From positions 1 to 26,609 of the forward strand of contig CAZBPZ010000016.1 in the NCBI GenBank assembly GCA_964493955.1: a stretch of DNA of 26,609 bases. Reading direction: 5' to 3'. Both the position numbers and the translations under genes were made by a program. Below, piece by piece: positions 1-6,395 of this stretch. Source of the DNA: CAZBPZ01 sp964493955 (GTDB taxonomy: Bacteria; Chloroflexota; Dehalococcoidia; Dehalococcoidales; Fen-1064). Positions within the stretch are counted from its first letter, which is position 1; each line of letters opens with the position of its first letter. Under the pieces are notes generated by a model. The model searched no databases and had not been told where the DNA came from. It saw only the letters and a program-made list of their open reading frames with translations.

Positions 1-1997
1 CCGAGGGTGCGGGCGCGGTTTACCTTGGTGGCGCCGGGGGCTTCGCCCACCACCAGGTAGGTGGTGTTGCGGGTGACATTGTCCTTGGCGGTGCCGCCCA
101 GTGCCCGGATGCGCTCCTCGGCCTGCTCGCGGGTGAAGGCGGCCAGCCGCCCCGTGATAACAAACTCCTTCCCCGCCAGCGGGAGGGCCGCCGCGGCTGG
201 GGCGGCGTCTTCCAGGCGCACGCCGGCCCGCCGCAGCCGCTCGATGATATCCCGGTTCTCCGGCTGGGCGAAGTGCTTGAGGATGCTATCGGCAATCTTG
301 GGCCCGACCGACTCCACCGCCAGCAGCTCTTCGCGGCTGGCCCGCATCAGCCGGTCCAGGCTGCCGAAGTGGCGGGCAAGGAGGGCGGCTGTCTCCCCGC
401 CGACGTACCGGATGCCCAGCCCCTGGATGAGGCGGGCCAGGGGACGGTCCTTGCTGGCCTCGATGGCGGCCAGCAGGTTATCAACGCTCTTCTCACCCAG
501 CTTCTCCAGTTGCGTTAGCTGCTCCCGCTTCTCCTTGAGGTAGTAGAGGTCGGCGGCGTCCTTTATCAGGCCGGCCTCCAGCAGGGCGGCACTGAGGTTC
601 TCACCGATGCCGCGGATGTCCATCGCCCCGCGCGAGACGAATAGCTCGATGCGGTGTTGCACCTGGGCGGGGCAGGCGGTGTTGGTACAGTAGTACATGG
701 CCTCGCCCTCGGGGCGTACTATCTCGGCGCCGCAGACGGGGCAGGCGGGGCGTCCCTTCGCGGGGTCAAAGAGCTTCTGCGGCAGGTCGAAGACCTTTTC
801 CTGGCCGGTGCGCCGGCTTACAATTGGCCCCACCACCTCCGGTATCACCTCGCCGGCCCGCCGCACTGTCACCCAGTCGCCCTCGCGGATGTCCTTGCGG
901 TGGATATCGTCCTCGTTGTGCAGGGCGGCCTGCCGGATGGTGACCCCGCCCACCGCCACCGGCTCCAGGATGGCGTAGGGATTGAGGGTGCCGGTGCGGC
1001 CCACGCTGATGCCTATCTCCCTGAGGCGGGTAACGCCTTCCACCGCCGGGAACTTGTAGGCAATGGCCCAGCGCGGTTCGCCCCCCACGTTTCCCAGCCG
1101 CTCCTGGGCCGGTACCGAGTTCAGCTTGACGACGATGCCATCGGCCTCGTAGGGCAGTTGCTCGCGGCGCTCCACCCAGTACTGGTAATAGCCCTCCACC
1201 TGGCTGACATCCTCCAGGAGCACGTTGTTGGGGTTCACCTTGAAGCCGAGCGATTTCAGGTACTCCAGCCGTTCCCAGTGGGTGTCCGGCAGCGCCGCCC
1301 CCTCGGCGTAGCCGAGCATGTAGATGTAGATATCGAGCGGGCGGCGTGCCGTGACCCGCGGGTCAAGCTGTCGCACCGAGCCGGCGGCGGCGTTGCGCGG
1401 GTTGGCAAAGGGGGGCAGCCCTTCGGCCACCCTTTCCTCGTTGAGGCGCTTGAAGCCGGCCCGGGGCAGGAAGACCTCGCCGCGCACCTCCAGGCGGGGC
1501 GGGGCGTCACCGCGCAGGGTCAGCGGGACGCTGCGGATGGTGCGCAGGTTCTGGGTGATGTTTTCGCCGCGGTAGCCATCGCCGCGGGTTGCGCCGATGG
1601 TGAAACGGCCGTTCTCGTAGGTCAGTGCCACTGCCAGGCCGTCAATCTTGTGCTCACAGACCAGCTCGAACCGTTCGGTGGCCAGTAGCCGCGCCGTGCG
1701 GGTGGCCCAGGCCTGCAGTTCGGTTGCATCGAAGGCATTGGCCAGGGAGAGAAGGGGGTAGGGATGTTCAACGACCCCGAAGGCCTCGACCGGCTCGGCC
1801 CCGACGCGCCGGGTCGGGGAATCGGGGGTGACGAACTGGGGGTAGGCCTCCTCGAGCTGCTTCAGCTCCCGCATCAGGGCATCGTACTCGGCGTCGCTGA
1901 TTTCGGGGCTGTCGAGCACGTAGTAGCGGTGAGCGTGGTAGTTTATCTGCTCACGCAGCTCTTCAATGCGCTTTCGTACGCTGTCCAGGTCTGCCAT
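1..1997 (-). CDS. ligA: NAD+-dependent DNA ligase LigA (C-terminus cut by window edge)
   Basis: Seals nicks in duplex DNA using NAD+ in replication and repair. Reading from ATG at 1997, one open frame runs off the window start, giving about 665 codons; LigA is usually near 670 residues, so only a few C-terminal residues are missing. Visible in order: the N-terminal Ia region with a Y-H-x-H-R-Y-Y motif (about residues 20-26), an S-L-A-N-A-F segment before the nucleotidyltransferase core, the adenylation motif K-I-D-G with the AMP-accepting Lys at codon 117, the C-P-V-C-G ... Y-C-T-N-T-A-C-P zinc finger (about 650-745 on the plus strand), the helix-hairpin-helix region, and a C-terminal BRCT domain (G-K-E-F-V-I-T-G-R near 145-180). 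No frameshift was found at the points checked. It is transcribed away from the rest of the window and marks the host as bacterial. Confidence 0.97.
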   Translation of the reverse strand, partial: MADLDSVRKRIEELREQINYHAHRYYVLDSPEISDAEYDALMRELKQLEEAYPQFVTPDSPTRRVGAEPVEAFGVVEHPYPLLSLANAFDATELQAWATRTARLLATERFELVCEHKIDGLAVALTYENGRFTIGATRGDGYRGENITQNLRTIRSVPLTLRGDAPPRLEVRGEVFLPRAGFKRLNEERVAEGLPPFANPRNAAAGSVRQLDPRVTARRPLDIYIYMLGYAEGAALPDTHWERLEYLKSLGFKVNPNNVLLEDVSQVEGYYQYWVERREQLPYEADGIVVKLNSVPAQERLGNVGGEPRWAIAYKFPAVEGVTRLREIGISVGRTGTLNPYAILEPVAVGGVTIRQAALHNEDDIHRKDIREGDWVTVRRAGEVIPEVVGPIVSRRTGQEKVFDLPQKLFDPAKGRPACPVCGAEIVRPEGEAMYYCTNTACPAQVQHRIELFVSRGAMDIRGIGENLSAALLEAGLIKDAADLYYLKEKREQLTQLEKLGEKSVDNLLAAIEASKDRPLARLIQGLGIRYVGGETAALLARHFGSLDRLMRASREELLAVESVGPKIADSILKHFAQPENRDIIERLRRAGVRLEDAAPAAAALPLAGKEFVITGRLAAFTREQAEERIRALGGTAKDNVTRNTTYLVVGEAPGATKVNRARTL

Positions 1998-2011
1998 GGC
2001 CGGGCCACCAC

Positions 2012-2029
2012 ATCCGGTTGCAACCGGAT
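2012..2029. promoter_or_regulatory. 18-bp perfect palindrome between the ligA -10 box and start codon
   Basis: The two 9-bp halves ATCCGGTTG and CAACCGGAT are exact reverse complements with no spacer. The palindrome abuts the TATAAT on the downstream side, where a dimeric repressor would block initiation. As RNA it lacks a loop, so a DNA operator is more likely than a hairpin. No regulator gene for it can be named from this window. Confidence 0.4.
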
Positions 2030-2036
2030 TATAGCA
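2028..2036 (-). promoter_or_regulatory. Candidate extended -10 promoter of ligA
   Basis: Read on the minus strand this is TGCTATAAT, a perfect TATAAT hexamer with an upstream TG (extended -10 element), about 31 bp before the ligA ATG. No good -35 hexamer lies 17 bp upstream, which is tolerated when an extended -10 is present. The predicted start of transcription falls inside the adjacent palindrome. Confidence 0.55.
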
Positions 2037-2122
2037 CAGGCACCGGCCCCGGTTGCCCGTGGCCCCTACGGCCGGCCGGCCAGCCTTTGCCTAGCCTGAT
2101 GACGTGTAGCGCCGCTCTCCAC

Positions 2123-2641
2123 TTATCCCCTCCCCGTGAGGTTGCAGGATACCCAGCAGCGCCACGGTGTGGTAGCGTCATCCGGCGGCTGCGGCTGGAA
2201 GCCGGCCCGGGTGAGGAGACGCAGGCCTTCGGGGGTGGCGGCGTAGGCGTAGGCCTGCCGGCAGCCGTGGCGGTGGAGGTAGTCCAGGGCAAACCTGATA
2301 AGCCGGTCGCCGAGGCCGCGCCGCCGGTTCGAGGGGCTGACACGGACAGACTCAATGTACCCCAGGCCCAGGTCCGGCCAGTGGCGGATGTCAACGCTGC
2401 CGCTCTGGCCGTCCCGCGTGGTGGCCCGCAGGCGGAAGACCGGGGCCAGGTGCGGGTTGGGGCGGCCGGGGGCCGGCGGCTCTCCGTAGAGGCGCTCCAG
2501 GAGCCGGCGTGCCTCCACCAGCGGGGCGGGGGACGGGGCCGGGGCCAGCTCCAGGCCCAGCTGGTGTGCCCGGGCAGTGTCCTCGGCCAGCAGTTCCGGC
2601 ATCTTGTCAGGCGGTGTCGGCAGGGGGCCCGGCCAGGTCAA
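2123..2641 (-). CDS. GNAT-family N-acetyltransferase
   Basis: Predicted acetyl-CoA-dependent N-acyltransferase of 172 residues; substrate unknown. The acetyl-CoA-binding motif A is visible as V-R-V-S-P-S-N-R-R-R-G-L-G-D-R-L-I, preceded by a beta strand (G-Y-I-E-S) and followed by Y-A-Y-A-A-T-P-E-G-L-R-L-L-T-R-A-G-F, the usual GNAT C-terminal half. The frame stays open far upstream (to 3562), but that extension is antisense to the deacetylase gene. I chose the TTG at 2641 because a perfect GGAGG (2650-2654, minus strand) lies 8 nt upstream; an ATG at 2602 is the alternative (159 aa). The N-terminal 60 or so residues are Pro/Ala-rich and not recognised. Divergent from the deacetylase-like gene, sharing a 123-bp intergenic region. 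Confidence 0.85.
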   Translation of the reverse strand: MTWPGPLPTPPDKMPELLAEDTARAHQLGLELAPAPSPAPLVEARRLLERLYGEPPAPGRPNPHLAPVFRLRATTRDGQSGSVDIRHWPDLGLGYIESVRVSPSNRRRGLGDRLIRFALDYLHRHGCRQAYAYAATPEGLRLLTRAGFQPQPPDDATTPWRCWVSCNLTGRG

Positions 2642-2667
2642 ATCGGGACCTCCGTCATGTAATGGTA

Positions 2668-2696
2668 TCCTAGCGCCGCCCGCACCGCCCGTCAAC
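2668..2696 (-). promoter_or_regulatory. Candidate sigma-70-type promoter of the GNAT gene
   Basis: On the minus strand TTGACG (2696-2691) and TAGGAT (2673-2668) are separated by exactly 17 bp. Transcription would begin near 2661, giving a leader of about 20 nt that contains the GGAGG site and the TTG start. Confidence 0.5.
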
Positions 2697-2706
2697 CAGC
2701 CGGAGT

Positions 2707-2736
2707 TTGGCAGTCCGGGCCGGCCTCGGTTATGAT
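2707..2736 (+). promoter_or_regulatory. Candidate sigma-70-type promoter of the deacetylase-like gene
   Basis: TTGGCA (2707-2712) and TATGAT (2731-2736) are separated by 18 bp. Transcription would start near 2743, about 20 nt before the coding region. It lies back to back with the GNAT promoter, so the two genes could be co-regulated. Confidence 0.45.
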
Positions 2737-2764
2737 GGGGATGGTACCACCTGCGGGGTGAATG

Positions 2765-3871
2765 ATGGTTTTGCCAATTATCTATCGCCAGGAGTTGCGG
2801 GAGTATGACTTTGGCCCCGGTCATCCCTTCCGGGGCGACCGCTACGAAGAGTTTCCCGACTTCCTGCGCCAGAAGCTGGCGGAGGGGGTTGACTTTGAGT
2901 TCGTGGCGGCCGCGCCGGCCGGTGACGATGACCTGGCGCTGATATGCCGGCCGGACTACGTTGACTTCTGCCGGCGCTACTACGGGGCGGCGAGTCTCGG
3001 TCAGGAACGTCCACCGGAGGAGCACCGCTACCTCAGCCCGGACAACATCCCGCCCGGCCGGCCGGGGCGGCTGGAAGAGGCGGCCCGGCTTATCATCGGC
3101 CAGGCAAAAAAGGCGGCCGACCTTCTGGTGGAGGGGGCCTCGTCCAGGGTGGTGGCCCTCGGCGGCGGGATGCACCATGCCAGAGAGGCCTTCGGCGAGG
3201 GCTTCTGCATCTACAATGACGTGGCCTTCTGTGCCCGCTACCTCACGCAGCAGCACGGCCTGGAGCGGGTGATGGTGATTGATACTGACGCCCACGCCGG
3301 CAATGGCACCGCCGGGTACTTCTATGATGACCCGTCCGTGCTGCTGGTTGACCTGCACCAGGACCCGCGCTCGCTCTACCCCGGCACCGGCTTTGCCGAC
3401 CAGACTGGGGCCGGTGAAGGCAAGGGTTACACTGTCAACGTGCCGATGCCGCTTTTTTCCGGCGACGAGTCCTACCGCCTGGTCTTCGAGGAGATTGTGC
3501 GGCCGCTGGCAGCGGAGTACCGGCCGCAGGTCATCATCCGCAACGGCGGCTCCGACCCGCACTGTGCCGACGAGCTGACCAGCCTGGGGATGCAGGTGAG
3601 CGGTTTCCGTATGCTCGGCGAGCAGGTGCGGGGCCTGGCGGAGCTGTGCGGTGCCCGCCAGATAGACCTGATTGGCTCCGGCTACAACCGCCAGGTCCTG
3701 CCGTGGGCGTGGCTTGCCTTGATAACCGGCCTGCTGGGGCTTGAGCTGCCGCTGGAGGAGCCGTGCCCGGCGCCGGCCTGGCTGGGGGTTGACCGCTCCC
3801 TGAGCCTGATGCGGGGCATCATCCAGCAGGTGAAAAACAACCTGAAGGACTACTGGGCCTGCCTGCGCTGA
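2765..3871 (+). CDS. Histone-deacetylase-superfamily (AcuC-like) zinc hydrolase
   Basis: Member of the arginase/deacetylase fold that removes acyl groups from lysines, polyamines or small molecules; the substrate here is not known. Numbering from the ATG at 2762 (369 aa): G-G-G-M-H-H-A carries the catalytic His pair (138-139), D-T-D-A-H-A-G-N-G-T supplies zinc ligands D176 and H178, N-G-G-S-D-P-H holds the third zinc ligand D265, and G-S-G-Y carries the transition-state Tyr308. All catalytic positions are present. Two ATGs overlap the start; the second (2765) is better spaced from the GGGGTGA ribosome site. Its last 22 bp overlap the end of the histidine kinase gene on the other strand. Bacterial relatives include AcuC, which deacetylates acetyl-CoA synthetase; the GNAT next door makes an acetylation/deacetylation pair conceivable, but this is only proximity. 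Confidence 0.9.
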   Translation: MVLPIIYRQELREYDFGPGHPFRGDRYEEFPDFLRQKLAEGVDFEFVAAAPAGDDDLALICRPDYVDFCRRYYGAASLGQERPPEEHRYLSPDNIPPGRPGRLEEAARLIIGQAKKAADLLVEGASSRVVALGGGMHHAREAFGEGFCIYNDVAFCARYLTQQHGLERVMVIDTDAHAGNGTAGYFYDDPSVLLVDLHQDPRSLYPGTGFADQTGAGEGKGYTVNVPMPLFSGDESYRLVFEEIVRPLAAEYRPQVIIRNGGSDPHCADELTSLGMQVSGFRMLGEQVRGLAELCGARQIDLIGSGYNRQVLPWAWLALITGLLGLELPLEEPCPAPAWLGVDRSLSLMRGIIQQVKNNLKDYWACLR

Positions 3872-4905
3872 CGCGGCCGCGGGCGGCGGCCACGGCAGAC
3901 CGGTAGCTCCACGGTTATGGTGGCCCCGCCGTGCTCATTGCCGCCGGCGCTGATGATGCCCCCGTGGTCGGCCACGATACGGTGGCAGATGGCCAGCCCC
4001 AGCCCCGGGTTTGCCTCCTCGTCCCGGGTGGAGAAGAAGGGGTAGAAGACCCTGGTGCGTAGCTCCGGCGGGATGCCGGGGCCGTCATCGCTCACCGAGA
4101 GCCTGGCCCAGTCGTCTTCGGCGGTGGTCGTGAGGGTGATGGTGCCGCCGCCGTGGTCTTCCAGGGCCTCCTCGGCGTTGCGCAGCAGGTTCATCAGCAC
4201 TTCCATCAGGCGGGCGGCATCGCCCCGGACCATCAGGCGGCCGGGGTGCAGGTGTGCCCTGGCCCTGACACGCTGGGCTTTCTCGGTGCAGCGCCGCATC
4301 TCGAGCGCCTTGCGGGCCAGCCGGTTGAGGTCCAGGGGGCGCAGCTCCAGCGGCCCGTCGCGCCCGCAGGTGAGCAGGGCGGTGACGAGCCGGGTCACCC
4401 GCCGTGCCTCGTCGTGGATGACCTGCAGGTCCCGCCTGGCCTGGGGTGCCAGGTCGCTGGAAAGCAGCAGCTCGGAGTGCAGCAGCATGCTGCCCAGCGG
4501 GTTGTTGACCCGGTGGGCAAGGCCGTCCGCCAGCTGCTCCAGTCCGGCCTGGGTGTGCCGCTGGCGCCGGCGCTCTTCGTCCCGGAGCCTCTCGGTTATG
4601 TCCAGCCGGTAATGTACCAGCAGGTCCCGGCCAACCGGTAGCCACCAGAGCTCCCAGGTGCGGTGCCCCACCTTCAGCTCGGAGCGCCGGGGGGTGTCAG
4701 CCGGGGAAGGTGTGTCCAGCCTTCCATCCGGGGCAATTTCGGCAGCGGCACGGTTGGCGGCCAGTACCCGGCCGTCGCCCCGGACCAGTACCAGGGGGTG
4801 GGGCAGGCTATCGAGCAGCACGGTGCTGAGAAACGGCTCCGGCGGCAGTTCTTCCCGGCCGGTGGTGGTTACCGCCGGGCGGGTGGCACGGGTTGTTGTC
4901 GGCAT
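3850..4905 (-). CDS. Orphan soluble PAS/histidine kinase with an atypical H-box
   Basis: Two-component sensor kinase of about 351 residues without membrane segments, so probably cytosolic. Order (numbered from the GTG at 4908): PAS-like sensor (about 28-105), helical linker, dimerisation/phosphoacceptor domain with G-L-A-H-R-V-N-N-P-L (His132), then the ATPase domain with N-box N-L-L-R-N-A-E-E-A-L (240-249), D-D-G-P-G-I-P (274-280) and G-L-G-L-A-I (302-307). In NtrB/HisKA-type kinases the phosphoacceptor His is normally followed by an acidic residue; here it is Arg133. The C-terminus ends in a basic tail. No response regulator is adjacent. The ATG at 4905 is preferred (GAGGG 5 nt upstream); a GTG precedes it directly. 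Partners and signal are unknown. Confidence 0.9.
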   Translation of the reverse strand: MPTTTRATRPAVTTTGREELPPEPFLSTVLLDSLPHPLVLVRGDGRVLAANRAAAEIAPDGRLDTPSPADTPRRSELKVGHRTWELWWLPVGRDLLVHYRLDITERLRDEERRRQRHTQAGLEQLADGLAHRVNNPLGSMLLHSELLLSSDLAPQARRDLQVIHDEARRVTRLVTALLTCGRDGPLELRPLDLNRLARKALEMRRCTEKAQRVRARAHLHPGRLMVRGDAARLMEVLMNLLRNAEEALEDHGGGTITLTTTAEDDWARLSVSDDGPGIPPELRTRVFYPFFSTRDEEANPGLGLAICHRIVADHGGIISAGGNEHGGATITVELPVCRGRRPRPRQRRQAQ

Positions 4906-5166
4906 CACGACCCTCGCTTTCTCCGGGTGCTGGAGATGATTTTGCCACCCGGGAAGGAATGCTCACAAGGAACGGCCGGACAATTGTTCTTGGACGGGCA
5001 GTCCTTGGCGGGAGCCCGCCGGGGTCAGCCGTTATGCCGACCGCTACCGCCAGGCAGGCGTGGGCCGGGCACCGGGCGGCGGCGGCCGTTTGCCCCCGGG
5101 CGTCACCGGCCCCGGCACCCCCCGGCCGGGTGGTCAGCCCCCGGCCGGAGGGGTTTGTGGCCCGGT

Positions 5167-5186
5167 GGGGTCAAAACCTTGACCCC
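5167..5186. repeat. Inverted repeat GGGGTCAA-AACC-TTGACCCC
   Basis: Perfect 8-bp arms with a 4-nt spacer, followed by CTTTC-like pyrimidines (TTTC at 5187-5190). It could be an operator for the downstream dehydrogenase/AglB operon, or a short hairpin in its leader. The T run is too short for a confident terminator. Confidence 0.45.
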
Positions 5187-5210
5187 TTTCTGTCCTGTGG
5201 GCGGTGGGGT

Positions 5211-5268
5211 GGCGTGCCAGAATGAGCGCAGGAGAGGGTGCACCCCTGGTGCACCGGGGTGGCACGCC
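5211..5268 (+). promoter_or_regulatory. Nested stem-loop in the leader of the dehydrogenase-AglB operon
   Basis: Outer arms GGCGTGCCA (5211-5219) and TGGCACGCC (5260-5268) are perfect 9-bp complements. Between them lie two copies of the self-complementary octamer GGTGCACC (5237-5244 and 5248-5255) separated by CCT, able to form an inner 8-bp stem. The 58-nt two-tier structure ends 50 nt before the coding start. It matches no riboswitch I know. Confidence 0.4.
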
Positions 5269-5318
5269 GGGGGGTCTTGTCCGTACCGGTGAAAACGGCC
5301 CGGGGGGTTACGGGTTAA

Positions 5319-6395
5319 ATGCAGTCCGGTCTTCAGCGCAGGATGGTTCTGGACCGCCGGGGCAGGGAGGACCGCCAGGACCGCGAGCACGGCCGCCGGT
5401 TCGAGCTTACACTGCCGGGCCGTGTTGTCTTCGGGCGGGGCGTGGTGCAGCGCCTGGGTGAGGAGGCACGCCGCCTCGGGGGGGACAACGCCCTGGTGGT
5501 CACGACCCGCGGCATGCTGGAGCGGGGTATCCTGGCCTGGGTCCGTGCCAGCCTGCGGGGGCTGGGGGTGGATGATACCGTCTTCCCGCTGGCCGGGCCG
5601 GAGCCCTCCCTTGAGACGGTTGGTGAAATTACGGCGGTTGCCCGTGACCGGGAGTGTAACCTGCTGGTCGGCCTGGGTGGTGGCAGGGTGCTGGATGTGG
5701 CCAAGAAGGCGGCCGCCATGCTCGGTGTCCGCAAGATAATGGCGCCCACCACCGCCGGCAGCGGCAGCGAGGCGACCGACCAGTCGGCCCTGCTGGTGGC
5801 CGGCGAGCTGAAAATCTTCACCGGGGCCGACCTCATGGCCGATGTCGCCCTGGTTGACCCGGACCTCCTGGCCACGGTGCCGCCACGGCTGATGGCGGCC
5901 GCCGGGATGGATGCCCTGGCGCATGCGATTGAGGGGTACCAGTCGCGGCGCAGCAACTCCCTGGTGCGGGGCCATGCCTGGCGTGCCTTCCGCCTCGTCA
6001 GCGAGAACCTTGAAGCTGCTGCCGCCGGGGACGAGGCCGCCGGCACCAGCCTGGCCCTGGCCAGCCTGCTGGCCGGGGTGGTGGTGGCCAACGCTGGTAC
6101 CTGCCTGGGCCACGCCCTCTCCTATCCGCTGACGCGGCTGGGGGTCCCGCACGGCCAGGCGGTGGCGACGATGCTGCCATACGCGCTCGAGTTCAACGGC
6201 TTTGATGCCGAGGTTGCCGCCGAGGTGCACCGGCTTGTCTCGGGGCTGCATATTGCCTGCACCATCGGGGGCGATGCCCGCCGGCTGGCAGTCGAAGTGA
6301 TGCGCAACAGCCGTGACCTTGAAAACAACCCGCGCCGGGTCACCCTGGAAGATGTTGTGGCCCTCTACCAGCGTGCCCGGAGGGAGATGACATAA
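5319..6395 (+). CDS. Iron-containing alcohol dehydrogenase family protein
   Basis: NAD(P)-dependent, metal-containing (group III) dehydrogenase of 358 residues that would interconvert an alcohol and an aldehyde or ketone; substrate unknown. The family start F-E-L-T-L-P-G-R-V-V-F-G-R-G is at residues 28-41, the dinucleotide loop G-L-G-G-G-R-V-L-D-V-A-K at 118-129 (the usual Ser of G-G-G-S is Arg), T-T-A-G-S-G-S-E at 144-151, and the metal ligands fit the FucO pattern: D198 and H202 in D-A-L-A-H-A-I-E, H265 in G-H-A-L-S-Y-P and H278 in P-H-G. The 27 residues before the family start are charged and unusual; the start is uncertain (ATG 5319 or 5343, neither with a strong ribosome site). The TAA overlaps the ATG of the oligosaccharyltransferase (TAATG), so the two are co-translated, suggesting a role linked to glycan or lipid-carrier metabolism. 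Confidence 0.88.
   Translation: MQSGLQRRMVLDRRGREDRQDREHGRRFELTLPGRVVFGRGVVQRLGEEARRLGGDNALVVTTRGMLERGILAWVRASLRGLGVDDTVFPLAGPEPSLETVGEITAVARDRECNLLVGLGGGRVLDVAKKAAAMLGVRKIMAPTTAGSGSEATDQSALLVAGELKIFTGADLMADVALVDPDLLATVPPRLMAAAGMDALAHAIEGYQSRRSNSLVRGHAWRAFRLVSENLEAAAAGDEAAGTSLALASLLAGVVVANAGTCLGHALSYPLTRLGVPHGQAVATMLPYALEFNGFDAEVAAEVHRLVSGLHIACTIGGDARRLAVEVMRNSRDLENNPRRVTLEDVVALYQRARREMT

Larger units (their letters stand above)
4906..5318. other. Divergent intergenic region with several inverted repeats
   Basis: This 413-bp stretch separates the histidine kinase (-) from the alcohol dehydrogenase operon (+). Frames here give only low-complexity peptides and I see no gene. It must hold the promoters of both transcripts, but I found no convincing pair of -35/-10 hexamers for either. 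It contains the inverted repeats annotated separately at 5167-5186 and 5211-5268. Confidence 0.6.

Noticed and set aside
2123..3562. A 479-codon minus-strand frame ending in the GNAT domain.
   Set aside because: Only the last 172 codons resemble a protein family; the rest is antisense to the deacetylase-like gene, and a TTG with perfect ribosome site marks the real start.
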